This document shows positions 41,878 through 49,202 of a DNA stretch of 64,000 bases, piece after piece. The notes below the pieces were generated by a model. That model was not told the origin of the DNA and made no database searches. It saw only the letters and a list, made by a program, of their open reading frames with translations. Each line of letters opens with the position of its first letter. Position 1 is the stretch's first letter. The translations under genes and the position numbers were made by a program. The DNA is from Streptomyces sp. CBMA152 (GTDB taxonomy: Bacteria; Actinomycetota; Actinomycetes; Streptomycetales; Streptomycetaceae), in assembly GCF_014596475.1 (NCBI RefSeq), contig NZ_MECJ01000029.1, positions 186,001-250,000 of the forward strand. Reading direction: 5' to 3'.

Positions 41878-41913
41878 GAGGACCGGCCCCGTACGTAGGC
41901 GGGGCCGGTCCTC
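41878..41913 (+). terminator. Strong hairpin terminator
   Basis: Perfect 13-bp arms GAGGACCGGCCCC and GGGGCCGGTCCTC enclose a 10-nt loop, 16 bases after the stop of the 135-aa membrane protein gene. Confidence 0.85.
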
Positions 41914-41963
41914 GGCTAGCTCGTGATCAGACTCAGGCATGTGCGGCCATAGGATCCGGACCC

Positions 41964-42476
41964 ATGGACGCGATCGACAGCCCCGAGTGGTCGGACAATC
42001 CCCGCCTGAACGACTGGTTGGACCGGCAGCGGGACGCGTTCCCGGCGTGGTGCGAGGTGCTCGAACAGGCGCCGCGCACCTGGGACTTCAATCCGGCTTC
42101 CCTCGACGCTCTCGAAGACCTGGTGCGCGGCCGATTCGCTTCGTACGAGGCGGCGGACGAGGCGGCCGATACCCCGTTCCTGCAGGTGGCGGCCTGGTAC
42201 CTGGGTGAGGTGCAGGTGCGCGGCTTCGGTGCGGTGTGGAAGTGCGCGCCCGACCCCGAACCCGGCCGCCCCACCAGGCCCCAGCCGCTGGTCACGCTCC
42301 CCAAGGACCGCCTGACGGAGGAGGAGTTGGCGGAACTGCGGGAGCGGGAGGACCTGTACGAGTCGGACTGGCCGCTGTGCGACCCGCTGGACGAGCTCCT
42401 GGCGCTGTTCCTGCGGGACCCGGACAACCACTTGCGGGACGTACTGAGGGCGTACGAAAACGGAGCAACGTTCTAG
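41964..42476 (+). CDS. Hypothetical soluble protein, 170 aa
   Basis: The product starts MDAIDSPEWSDNPRLNDWLDRQ and is acidic, rich in Trp, Leu and Glu, with helical segments (LTEEELAELREREDLYESDW, CDPLDELLALFLRDPDNHL). I recognise no family; its size and acidity resemble immunity-type or SMI1-like proteins, but no toxin partner is visible. Its stop codon lies inside the TTCTAGA repeat element upstream of the TetR gene. Confidence 0.7.
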   Translation: MDAIDSPEWSDNPRLNDWLDRQRDAFPAWCEVLEQAPRTWDFNPASLDALEDLVRGRFASYEAADEAADTPFLQVAAWYLGEVQVRGFGAVWKCAPDPEPGRPTRPQPLVTLPKDRLTEEELAELREREDLYESDWPLCDPLDELLALFLRDPDNHLRDVLRAYENGATF

Positions 42477-42490
42477 AACATATTTCTAGA
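42470..42490. promoter_or_regulatory. AT-rich TTCTAGA repeat element, candidate TetR operator
   Basis: GTTCTAGAAC is a perfect 10-bp palindrome at 42470-42479, and a second TTCTAGA starts 13 bases after the first (42484-42490). It lies about 100 bp upstream of the TetR gene, where autoregulation would be expected. Confidence 0.5.
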
Positions 42491-42526
42491 CCAATGAGGG
42501 TGGTCGACTGCGTTAGGCTGACCGCC

Positions 42527-42601
42527 ATGGCGGAGGGCAGCGCGCAGCACCGCAGTACCAAGTACGTTCCCGCACCCACGACTTCGGGGCATGGTGGCTA
42601 G
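42527..42601 (+). CDS. Possible upstream ORF overlapping the TetR gene start
   Basis: A 24-codon frame (MAEGSAQHRSTKYVPAPTTS, then four residues) starts at ATG 42527 and stops at 42601, eleven bases inside the TetR gene. It could couple translation to the regulator gene, or simply be a chance frame. There is no homology to call on. Confidence 0.3.
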   Translation: MAEGSAQHRSTKYVPAPTTSGHGG

Positions 42602-43196
42602 ACAACCACGCGGTGAAGCCACCGTCGACCGGCTGCTCACCACCGCGCTGAGCGTGTACGCGGAGTCCGGCCAGCAGGGTTTCACCGTGAACGCGGTGAC
42701 CACGGCCAGTGGGGTCAGCCTCGGCAGCCTCTACCACCACTTCGGCAGCTTCGACGGTCTCGCCGCCGCGCTCTACACGCGCTGCATGGAGCAGCTGTTC
42801 GCGGAGATGACGACGGCGCTGTCCCGCGCGCGTACGGCCCGTACGGGGGTACGCGCAATCGTGACGACATACCTCCGCTTCACGGAGGAGCACCCCGACG
42901 CGGCCCTGTTCCTCCACGCCTCCGCGTACTCCGGCTACCTCGCCACCCACACCGACCAGATCCGCGCGGCGAAGGAGAACGCGCTGCGGGGCCTGGTGGA
43001 GTGGATGCGCCCAAGAATCGAGGCGGGCGAGATAGCCCCGCTCCCGGCCCCCCTGATCGACGTCCTGATCCTGGGCCCGGTAGCGGAGACAGCCCGCCGC
43101 TGGCTGGCCCCGACGTACACGGGCATAGACCTGGCAGAGGCGGCAAAGATCCTCCCAGACAGAATCTGGCGCTCGCTCCAGCCGGAAAGTCCTTGA
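42591..43196 (+). CDS. TetR-family transcriptional regulator
   Basis: The 201-residue protein has the TetR N-terminal helix-turn-helix (VNAVTTASGVSLGSLYHHFGSFDGL, about 35-60). Its C-terminal helical ligand domain contains a TetR_C-like end (LGPVAETARRWLAPT). The regulated genes are not obvious: the neighbour upstream is an unknown gene and downstream is a small membrane protein. Self-regulation through the TTCTAGA element is plausible. Confidence 0.88.
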   Translation: MVARQPRGEATVDRLLTTALSVYAESGQQGFTVNAVTTASGVSLGSLYHHFGSFDGLAAALYTRCMEQLFAEMTTALSRARTARTGVRAIVTTYLRFTEEHPDAALFLHASAYSGYLATHTDQIRAAKENALRGLVEWMRPRIEAGEIAPLPAPLIDVLILGPVAETARRWLAPTYTGIDLAEAAKILPDRIWRSLQPESP

Positions 43197-43227
43197 TCCT
43201 CTTCGGTTGCGCTGCGGTGTGGTGCCT

Positions 43228-43372
43228 TCAGGGGCGCGGGGCTGTGTCATTTTGCGGCTCCGCCGCGTGGGCGCGACCAGCCCAGCACGGTCCGCACCCA
43301 CCCGACGGCCGGTCCTTTGGCTTTTAGGGGCGCGGGGAACTGCGCGAGCAACCCAGCACGGTCCGCACACGA
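43228..43372. repeat. Palindromic intergenic repeat, copy 5 (two half elements)
   Basis: A variant half unit (AGGGGCGCGGGGCTGTG, then TTTGCGGCTCCGCCGCGTGG) at about 43228-43300 is followed by the standard half unit AGGGGCGCGGGGAACTGCGCG at 43326 and CAGCACGGTCCGCA. It separates the TetR and small membrane protein genes. Confidence 0.75.
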
Positions 43373-43437
43373 AAGATCGGCACCCCACGCGGAGCGACCC
43401 GTACCCTGGAGCGGACGCACCCCGAAGGAGGGCCACC

Positions 43438-43569
43438 GTGGCCGAGGACGAAGAGAAGAGCAAGGAGCGCGGCATCGCACTGCGCGCCGGCTTCTACATC
43501 TTCGGCACCCACCTCTTCGCAGGCTTCGTCTGGCTCCTCTTCTACGTGGGCCAGCACGCCCACAAGTAG
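43438..43569 (+). CDS. Small single-helix membrane protein (DUF6126-like)
   Basis: From GTG 43438, behind GAAGGAGG, the frame encodes 43 residues: a charged N terminus (AEDEEKSKERG), then one membrane helix (AGFYIFGTHLFAGFVWLLFYV) and QHAHK. Small proteins of this pattern are widespread in Streptomyces; I recall the label DUF6126. No function is known. It immediately precedes the trp leader region. Confidence 0.75.
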   Translation: MAEDEEKSKERGIALRAGFYIFGTHLFAGFVWLLFYVGQHAHK

Positions 43570-43616
43570 CCACAAACCCTCCCCGCACCTCCGGTGCCTA
43601 TGGCACACTCACACAC

Positions 43617-43664
43617 ATGACCGACATGCGGTGCAGCAATCTCTGCTGGTGGCGCTCCTCCTAG
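43617..43664 (+). CDS. trpL: Trp leader peptide for ribosome-mediated attenuation
   Basis: The 15-codon frame encodes MTDMRCSNLCWWRSS with tandem TGG TGG codons. A ribosome stalled at the Trp pair through lack of charged tRNA-Trp would alter folding of the following RNA. The arrangement matches the leader described for an auxiliary Streptomyces tryptophanyl-tRNA synthetase gene (Vecchione and Sello work on indolmycin resistance, from memory). It lies 138 bp upstream of the synthetase start. Confidence 0.88.
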   Translation: MTDMRCSNLCWWRSS

Positions 43665-43716
43665 GAGCGGCCACGTCACACGCATGACCAGGGCCGTTCG
43701 ACACGGACGGCCCTTT
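43650..43716 (+). promoter_or_regulatory. Transcription attenuator upstream of the tryptophanyl-tRNA synthetase gene
   Basis: Beginning in the leader codons, GCTCCT and AGGAGC form a first hairpin around the leader stop. Downstream, GGGCCGT (43691-43697) and ACGGCCC (43707-43713) followed by TTT form an intrinsic terminator. The segment GGCCACG-to-GGCCGT between them offers alternative pairing. Stalling at the Trp codons should disfavour the terminator and raise synthetase expression. Confidence 0.8.
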
Positions 43717-43802
43717 CGCATGCCCGGCATGCACCCCGCCCCCTCTGGGCGACCGTGGCCGTCCCCGACGCCGCCACCGCACCCCAGAGAGGACCCCAGA
43801 AA

Positions 43803-44783
43803 ATGCCGAGCCAGCGACTCCTCACCGGCGACCGCCCCACCGGCCCCTTCCACCTCGGCCACTACTTCGGCACGCTCCAGAACCGCGTACGCATCCAGAA
43901 CGAGGGCGCCGAGGTCCTGCTCGTGATCGCCGACTACCAGGTGATCACCGACAGAGACCTGGCCGAGAACCTGGTGACCCACACAGAGGGCCTGGTCCTG
44001 GACTATCTGGCGGCGGGGATCGATCCAACCCGCGCAACGATCTTCAACCACAGCGCGGTCCCCGCCCTCAACCAACTCCTCCTCCCCTTCCTCAGCCTCG
44101 TCTCCGTCGCCGAGCTGAACCGCAACCCCACCGTCAAGGACGAGATCGCGCACTCGCGCCAATCCGCCGTCAGCGGGCTGATGTTCACGTATCCGGTCCA
44201 CCAGGCCGCCGACATCCTGTTCTGCAAACCCGACGTCGTCCCGGTCGGCCAGGACCAGCTCCCGCACCTGGAGATCACGCGCACGATCGCGCGCCGCTTC
44301 AATGACCGTTACGGGTACGTCTTCCCCGAGCCCGAGGCCCTGCTCTCGTCCACGCCCCTCCTGCTCGGCACGGACGGCGGCAAGATGAGCAAGTCCCGGG
44401 GCAATTCGATCCCCCTGGGCGCGACCCCTGACGAGACCGCCGCCGTCGTACGCCGAGCCGTCACCGACGCCGACCGCCGCATCACCTACGACCCCGCCAC
44501 CCGCCCCGGCGTCTCCGCCCTGCTCGACATCGCCGCGCTCTGCCAGGACCGCGACCCGCACGAGCTCGCCGCCGAGATCGGCGACGGCGGCGCGGCCGAG
44601 CTGAAGCGCACGGTCACGGACGCGGTGAACACCTTCCTCGCCCCGCTCCGCGCCCGCCGCACCGAGCTCGCGCAGGACCTCACGTACGTACGAGAGGTCC
44701 TGCGCGAGGGCAACAAGCGCGCCAACGCGATCGCGGAAACCACGCTGGACGAGGTGCGGGCGGCGATGGGCGGCTTCCGGTAA
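43803..44783 (+). CDS. trpS: Tryptophanyl-tRNA synthetase (attenuator-controlled, auxiliary-type)
   Basis: The 326-residue class Ic synthetase has the HIGH-type motif TGPFHLGHYFG near 12-22 and GGKMSKSRGN near 198-207. QDQLPHLEITR and RNPTVKDE are also typical. It charges tRNA-Trp. ATG 43803 follows GAGAGGA; a longer GTG frame from 43755 is rejected because it runs through the untranslated leader. Control by a Trp-codon attenuator suggests it is the inducible, possibly indolmycin-resistant copy, with a constitutive enzyme elsewhere; that is inference. Confidence 0.93.
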   Translation: MPSQRLLTGDRPTGPFHLGHYFGTLQNRVRIQNEGAEVLLVIADYQVITDRDLAENLVTHTEGLVLDYLAAGIDPTRATIFNHSAVPALNQLLLPFLSLVSVAELNRNPTVKDEIAHSRQSAVSGLMFTYPVHQAADILFCKPDVVPVGQDQLPHLEITRTIARRFNDRYGYVFPEPEALLSSTPLLLGTDGGKMSKSRGNSIPLGATPDETAAVVRRAVTDADRRITYDPATRPGVSALLDIAALCQDRDPHELAAEIGDGGAAELKRTVTDAVNTFLAPLRARRTELAQDLTYVREVLREGNKRANAIAETTLDEVRAAMGGFR

Positions 44784-44900
44784 CCGACGACCCGGAACTT
44801 TCTCGTACGAGGTCGCAACCCTGGCCGGGGCCGGACGTCTGGTGGTGTGAAGGCGCCCTTCAGATCACCGTCACTTCCTCACTTCACACAGGAGAGTCCC

Positions 44901-45167
44901 ATGTCCACGCACGCCAAGCGGAACCTCCGTCCCAGCCCCCGAGTCCTGGGCGCCGTCACCGGCCTCGCGGTACTCCTCGGCGGCGGCTTCGCCGCGCAGG
45001 CGGCCGTCGCCGACTCGGGCGGCGGCAAGCCGTCCGTGACGACCCCCGGCACGTCGGCCCCCGCCAAGACGGCCAAGACCGCCACCCCGAAGGTCGCGGA
45101 CGAGGGCAAGGCCCAGTCCGACAACGCCCCCAAGGTGATCAAGCCGGGCAACGGCACTACGAAGTAG
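44901..45167 (+). CDS. Small secreted Ala/Lys/Thr-rich protein
   Basis: ATG 44901 follows AGGAG. The 88-residue product has a signal peptide (KRNLRPSPRVLGAVTGLAVLLGGGFAAQAAVA, to about 36) and a low-complexity mature part rich in Lys, Thr, Pro and Ala. Function is unknown; it resembles other small exported Streptomyces proteins. The repeat at 45181 ends the unit. Confidence 0.7.
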   Translation: MSTHAKRNLRPSPRVLGAVTGLAVLLGGGFAAQAAVADSGGGKPSVTTPGTSAPAKTAKTATPKVADEGKAQSDNAPKVIKPGNGTTK

Positions 45168-45180
45168 CAGCGGCAGCCTG

Positions 45181-45232
45181 CTTTTAGGGGCGCGGGGAAC
45201 TGCGCGACCAGCCGAGCACGGTCCGCAGAAGA
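45181..45232. repeat. Palindromic intergenic repeat, copy 6 (half element)
   Basis: A single arm (TTTTAGGGGCGCGGGGAACTG, then GAGCACGGTCCGCAG) without the partner arm lies between two plus-strand genes. Confidence 0.7.
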
Positions 45233-45246
45233 ACGAATAGAGGCCA

Positions 45247-45858
45247 ATGCAGTACGCGATTCCCGCCGCGCACCCCTGGTGGTCCAGGCTGCTCGCCCGC
45301 ATGTCCCGGACCGGGGTCACAAGAACCCTGGTCCGGGGCCCGTGGGCGTCCGCAACGTCCCACGACGACAGGCCACCCACGCTCACCGAGCTGTACGTGG
45401 CGCGGCGGCTCGACATGGTGCGCCTCGCACTGTTCCTCGTCGACGACCTCCCCACCGCCGAGGACGTGGTCCAGGACGCGTTCGCCGCGATGTGCCGCAG
45501 ATATGGCACGTCCCTGGACGGCCTGAAGGACCCGGGGTCCTACCTCCACACCGCCGTGGTCAACGCGTCCCGCTCCGTACTGCGCCGCCGCCGCACGGCT
45601 CGCGCGTACATCCCGCCCCACGAGAACCCCGGTCCACCGGTGGACGAGGGCCTGCTGCTCGCGGAGGAGCATCGCCAAGTGCTCGACGCGCTGGGCGAAC
45701 TGACGAATCGTCAACGAGAGGTTCTGGTCCTCCGCTACTGGTCCGAGCTGACCGAGGCGCAGATCGCGCAGACGCTCGGGCTCGCGCGCGGCACGGTGAA
45801 GTCCACGGCGAGCCGCGCGCTGGACATCCTGGAGAGGAAGCTGGGGACGCCCCGATGA
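45247..45858 (+). CDS. ECF/SigE-family RNA polymerase sigma factor
   Basis: The product has up to 203 residues. Sigma region 2 is at about 47-90 (LYVARRLDMVRLALFLVDDLPTAEDVVQDAFAAM when read through). Region 4 is at about 145-200 (LGELTNRQREVLVLRYWSELTEAQIAQTLGLARGTVKSTASRALDILERK). ATG 45247 is assumed; ATG 45301 is possible since the first 20 residues are not conserved-looking. The stop overlaps the next gene (ATGA), which encodes a single-helix membrane protein likely to act as its anti-sigma or regulator. Confidence 0.88.
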   Translation: MQYAIPAAHPWWSRLLARMSRTGVTRTLVRGPWASATSHDDRPPTLTELYVARRLDMVRLALFLVDDLPTAEDVVQDAFAAMCRRYGTSLDGLKDPGSYLHTAVVNASRSVLRRRRTARAYIPPHENPGPPVDEGLLLAEEHRQVLDALGELTNRQREVLVLRYWSELTEAQIAQTLGLARGTVKSTASRALDILERKLGTPR

Positions 45859-46148
45859 AGCCGAACGCCGAGGACCGCATTCGGGCCGCCCTGTCCGCCC
45901 GAGCCGAACTGGTCACCCACCACGACCTGAGCCGTAACGCCCCACCGCAGGGCCGCAGTTGGGGAGTCCGGAGGGTACGCCGGGTCACGTACGCGGTGCT
46001 CGGCGCCGCCGCTGCTGTGACGGCCGTGTACCTCTTGGCGCTCCCCGCCACCTCGCCGCCCCCGACCCTGCCCGCCCACACGCCGCGTATCACCGAACCC
46101 GCGCCGTCCCCGCCCGAACAGTCCCCCCGGGTCATCGACACCCCGTAG
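45855..46148 (+). CDS. Small membrane protein translationally coupled to the sigma factor
   Basis: The 97-residue product has a basic, cytoplasmic N terminus of about 45 residues (NAEDRIRAALSARAELVTHHDL), one membrane helix (VTYAVLGAAAAVTAVYLLAL) and a Pro/Ser/Thr-rich external tail. The ATGA overlap with the sigma gene implies balanced expression. It is shorter than classical zinc anti-sigma factors and lacks a HxxxCxxC motif, so it may regulate the sigma factor by another interaction, or only be co-expressed. Confidence 0.65.
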   Translation: MKPNAEDRIRAALSARAELVTHHDLSRNAPPQGRSWGVRRVRRVTYAVLGAAAAVTAVYLLALPATSPPPTLPAHTPRITEPAPSPPEQSPRVIDTP

Positions 46149-46156
46149 AAGCTGCG

Positions 46157-46236
46157 GACCCGCGCCCCTAGGAGGGCCCGAAGGGCCCATTTGAGGGGCG
46201 CGGGGAACTGCGCGAGCAACCACCTACTGGCCGCAG
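46157..46236. repeat. Palindromic intergenic repeat, copy 7
   Basis: A hairpin with short left arm CGCGCCCCTAGGAGGGCCC and right arm GGGCCC, GAGGGGCGCGGGGAACTGCG lies between converging genes, ending just before the stop of the secreted protein gene. Confidence 0.75.
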
Positions 46237-46243
46237 ACGAGCG

Positions 46244-46681
46244 CTACGAGCAGGAGCCCGTGCCCAGCGCGTTGAGGTGGCAGGTGAACGTGAACGTGTG
46301 CGTCACCGTCTCCGCGCCGCCGTCGGCCTGAAGGACGGACGCCACCACCGTGGGATGGTCACCGGAGTTGACGAAGCCGATGTCCACGGTCAGCGGGATG
46401 TCGAGCGTCTCGGTGCCGCCGTTGCCGGGTTCTACGACGACTCCCTCGCCGACATCCACCCCGCCGTCGAACACCGCGGCGTTCACGGTTTCGAGGGCCC
46501 CGAGGTCCGTGTGGAGGAGAGCGTCGTGGACGTTGAACGGGCGGTGTGCGAGGACGTCGATGCGGTCGATGCGGATGTTCAGGCCGTCCACCGCGCCGGC
46601 GGGCGGGGCGGAGGCGGTCACTGCCGCAACGGTCAGCAGCAGGGCGGCGAGTGCGGAGAGACGTGATCTTGCGTTGCGCAT
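46244..46681 (-). CDS. Secreted hypothetical protein, 145 aa
   Basis: ATG 46681 starts MRNARSRLSALAALLLTVAAVTASAPPAGAVDG, a clean signal peptide with likely cleavage after AGA. The mature part of about 115 residues is strand-rich (LNIRIDRIDVLAHRPFNVHDALL) and contains two cysteines near the C terminus (FTCHLN and GSCS). Glycine-rich VDVGEGVVVEPGNGG suggests a small beta-sandwich. No family is recognised. Confidence 0.72.
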   Translation of the reverse strand: MRNARSRLSALAALLLTVAAVTASAPPAGAVDGLNIRIDRIDVLAHRPFNVHDALLHTDLGALETVNAAVFDGGVDVGEGVVVEPGNGGTETLDIPLTVDIGFVNSGDHPTVVASVLQADGGAETVTHTFTFTCHLNALGTGSCS

Positions 46682-46882
46682 GGCTGTTCCTTTCGCGACC
46701 GCGGGGCCGCAAGTGCGGGTGCTGTGCGCGGACCCCGCAGTGCTCGGAGTGTCCTGCGGGACGCGCACGGTGACCAGCCCGGTGAACAGGGCGTGCGGAA
46801 GCACGGATAGGGCGTACGTAACCTCGTGCGCCGTCCCACGCCACGGCGTGAACGCTGGGCTCACGCCTGGCCGCGGACCCGG

Positions 46883-47380
46883 TCAGGATCCCTTGGCATC
46901 CTCAGCCACGCGGCGATCGTTCAACTCACCGAGGGAACCGACGTACTTGAGCATCAGGCGGGCGAACTCCAGGCGGTCGCGCTCGGCCCAGTCGGCGGTG
47001 ATGTACTCGAACGCCGCGCGCTGGTGGCGCCGAAAGCGCGCCATGAGGTCGGCGCCTTCGGGGCTGAGCAGGAGGACGGTGCGGCGGCCGTCCTGCTGGG
47101 AGGCGGCCCGGATCAGGTAGCCCGCCTTGATGTTGTCGGTGACCATCCGGCTGGCGACCGAGGGGTCGACGGCGAGGAGTTCGGCCACCGCTCCGACGGT
47201 GATCTCCTTGTCGGAGTCCCGGGTGTGCTCCAGGACGATGTTCAGGACCAGGGTGCGGCCCAGGTCCTTGGCCGAGATGGGGTTCTCGACCTCCAGCAGC
47301 GAGGTGCGGCGCAGCTTGGAGAACGCGGGACCCACGGCGTCCAGCAGCTCCTCGGCCGTCTGCGGCTCGTTCGTCGTCAT
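46883..47380 (-). CDS. MarR-family transcriptional regulator
   Basis: The 165-residue protein has the MarR winged helix (ITVGAVAELLAVDPSVASRMVTDNIKAGYLIRAASQQDGRRTVLLLSPEGADL when read through, about 60-115), including the DxRxxxxxLT-type wing. It is divergent from the SDR gene at 47543 and probably represses it, a common MarR arrangement. The start at ATG 47380 is natural; an open frame continuing to 48196 runs antisense through the SDR gene and is rejected. Confidence 0.9.
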   Translation of the reverse strand: MTTNEPQTAEELLDAVGPAFSKLRRTSLLEVENPISAKDLGRTLVLNIVLEHTRDSDKEITVGAVAELLAVDPSVASRMVTDNIKAGYLIRAASQQDGRRTVLLLSPEGADLMARFRRHQRAAFEYITADWAERDRLEFARLMLKYVGSLGELNDRRVAEDAKGS

Positions 47381-47435
47381 GCACCCATCGTAATGTCCAT
47401 GAGCTTCAGAAGGCATGTGTTGACATGAAATTACG

Positions 47436-47470
47436 TGCATGCAAGCATGCATATGCCGACAAGCATGCTT
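47436..47470. promoter_or_regulatory. Candidate MarR operator pair
   Basis: TGCATGC-AA-GCATGCA (47436-47451) is a perfect inverted repeat with 7-bp arms, and AAGCATGCTT (47461-47470) is a second palindrome sharing the GCATGC core. They sit between the divergent MarR and SDR genes, near a TTGACA hexamer at 47420. Confidence 0.65.
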
Positions 47471-47475
47471 CACGA

Positions 47476-47527
47476 ACCTGTTTCGTAAACCTGCCTCGCA
47501 GACCTGCTTCGTAGACCTGCTTCGCGA
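47476..47527. repeat. Four tandem 13-bp repeats upstream of the SDR gene
   Basis: Units ACCTGTTTCGTAA, ACCTGCCTCGCAG, ACCTGCTTCGTAG and ACCTGCTTCGCGA follow one another without gaps in the 5' leader, ending 15 bp before ATG 47543. Confidence 0.85.
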
Positions 47528-47542
47528 ACCTCTGGAGTTCCC

Positions 47543-48385
47543 ATGACCACCCTCATCACCGGCGCCCGCGGCAAGGTCGGCCAGGCCGTCATCAACCGTC
47601 TGCACGCCGCCGGCCTGCCCGTTCGCGCCGCCAGCGCCAAGCCCGCCGAGCTGGTCGTCCCGACCGGTGTCGAGGTCGCCGAAGTCGACCTCAGCCGCCC
47701 CGAGACCTTCCCGGCCGCGCTCGACGGCGTACGCCAGGTCTTCCTCTATCCCCAGCCCGACGGCATCGACGCCTTCGTCGAGACCGCACGGGCCGCCGGC
47801 GTCGAGCACGTCGTCCTGCTGTCGTCCTCCTCGGTCCTGGCCCCCGACGCCGAGACCGACCCGCTGGCCTCGCACAGCCTCCTCGTCGAGCGCGCCCTGA
47901 CCGCGTCCGGCCTGCCCTGCACCTTCCTGCGCCCGGACGCCTTCGCCAGCAACGCCCTCGGCTGGTCCTACTTCATCGGGCACGACCTGCCGATCCAACT
48001 CGCCTACCCCGAGGCGCACATCGCGACCATCCACCCCGAGGACATCGCCGACATCGCCGTCGAAGCCCTGACCGGCACCGCCCTCCGCGGGCGCGCGCTC
48101 ACTCTCACCGGCTGCCAGTCCCTCACCTTCCGCGAGCAGATCGGCGTCCTGTCCGAGGTCCTCGACCGCGACATCCGCGTCGAGACGATCACCCACGAGC
48201 AGGCCGAGCAGCAGATGGGCCGTTTCATGCCCGCCCCGACGGTCGGCTCCCTGCTCGCCCTCTGGGCCGCCGCGTCCGCAGGTCCGGCCCCCATCGCCGA
48301 CACCACCCGAACCCTGCTCGGCACGCCCGCGCGCACCTTCCGGCAGTGGGCGACGGAGAACGCCGCCGCGTTCACCGCGCGCTGA
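47543..48385 (+). CDS. NAD(P)-binding SDR/NmrA-like protein
   Basis: The 280-residue protein begins MTTLITGARGKVGQAVINRL with the Rossmann GxxGxxG. It carries an atypical SDR core (VEHVVLLSSSSVLAP, FLRPDAFASNALGW) without the YxxxK catalytic pair, as in NmrA/quinone-reductase-2-like redox sensors. The divergent MarR regulator suggests induction by an electrophile or quinone-like compound. TGGAG lies before the ATG. Confidence 0.88.
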   Translation: MTTLITGARGKVGQAVINRLHAAGLPVRAASAKPAELVVPTGVEVAEVDLSRPETFPAALDGVRQVFLYPQPDGIDAFVETARAAGVEHVVLLSSSSVLAPDAETDPLASHSLLVERALTASGLPCTFLRPDAFASNALGWSYFIGHDLPIQLAYPEAHIATIHPEDIADIAVEALTGTALRGRALTLTGCQSLTFREQIGVLSEVLDRDIRVETITHEQAEQQMGRFMPAPTVGSLLALWAAASAGPAPIADTTRTLLGTPARTFRQWATENAAAFTAR

Positions 48386-48421
48386 CCGCCGCCGCTCCCA
48401 CGCCCTGCTCGGCCCGGCCGA

Positions 48422-48577
48422 CTGGAGCTCACCGCGAACGGCCGCCGACGCCTCGTCGACGTCGAGGACCGGATCAGCGCGTTCCGAGAGCTGTCCATGA
48501 CCGGCATCACCACGGAGGAGTACCGCACGGCCGTCAGCGTCCTGGAACGCATGACTGACAACCTCGAAACCCGCTGA
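48422..48577 (+). pseudogene. Remnant of a MarR-family regulator (C-terminal end)
   Basis: In one frame 51 residues read LELTANGRRRLVDVEDRISA, then FRELSMTGITTEEYRTAVSV and LERMTDNLETR before a stop. This is the typical MarR ending: the LELTANGR strand of the wing and the two dimerisation helices. No N-terminal DNA-binding half precedes it, since the SDR gene ends only 36 bp earlier, so it is a truncated fossil, perhaps from a rearrangement involving the intact MarR gene nearby. Confidence 0.6.
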
Positions 48578-48612
48578 TCACGGTCGTCGGGCGGCGACCG
48601 CTAAGTCGACGG

Positions 48613-49146
48613 CTAAGACACCGTCTTCACTTCGCTGTACAGGGCGTCGCCCATCGGAGACCCCTCTCCGGTGACGTGATCGCGGATCGACGCGAGGTAC
48701 TGCTCGCGGCTGATGCGCCCGTCCCCGTCGGTGTCCAGCGCGTCGAACGCGGCGTGAGCATGGTCGGCGGGATTGCCCAGGGCCTCGCGCAGCACGGTGA
48801 ACTCCGACCGGGTCAGGGCGCCGTCCGCATCGGCGTCGGCGAGGTCGAAGAGCGCGCCGAGCGTGGGCGCGCAGACGCTGGCGAACGCCTCGTCCCCTGC
48901 CCACGCCGCGTACTCGTCGAAGGTCACCCCTCCGTCGCCGTTCGCGTCCATCGATGCCCAGGCCTGCTCGCCCGCCACGCGTGCGGCGATGACCAGGGGG
49001 TCGTCCTCTTTGCGTCCCGTCGCCGCCACCACGTGTTTGGTACGCGCGAGGTACTCGTGTCGCGAAACGATGCCGTCTCCGTCCGCGTCCAGCATGGCGA
49101 AAACGCGTCGCTTCGCGAGGGTGTCGTCCACTGAAGTTCCTTTCAT
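48613..49146 (-). CDS. Calerythrin-like four-EF-hand calcium-binding protein
   Basis: The 177-residue protein has four EF-hand loops: DADGDGIVSRHE, DANGDGGVTFDE, DADADGALTRSE and DTDGDGRISREQ, at about 20, 66, 103 and 138. Length and layout match calerythrin of actinomycetes, a cytoplasmic calcium buffer or sensor. All four loops have good Ca2+ ligands, although the fourth ends in Gln rather than the usual Glu. There is no signal peptide. It is followed on the same strand by no close gene. Confidence 0.9.
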   Translation of the reverse strand: MKGTSVDDTLAKRRVFAMLDADGDGIVSRHEYLARTKHVVAATGRKEDDPLVIAARVAGEQAWASMDANGDGGVTFDEYAAWAGDEAFASVCAPTLGALFDLADADADGALTRSEFTVLREALGNPADHAHAAFDALDTDGDGRISREQYLASIRDHVTGEGSPMGDALYSEVKTVS

Positions 49147-49202
49147 CAGGTTGGTACCGGCTCGGGCAGTGCGTTACGGAAACCGGGATCGCAGTGGTGC
49201 CG

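Noticed and set aside
42678..42693. GTTTCACCGTGAAC in the TetR gene as a second parS
   Set aside because: It has an extra base in the centre and lacks the final symmetry of GTTTCACGTGAAAC, and lies in well-conserved coding sequence.
46883..48196. 437-codon frame that would fuse an N-terminal domain to the MarR regulator
   Set aside because: The extension is antisense to the SDR gene and crosses the operator region; MarR proteins of about 165 residues start at 47380.
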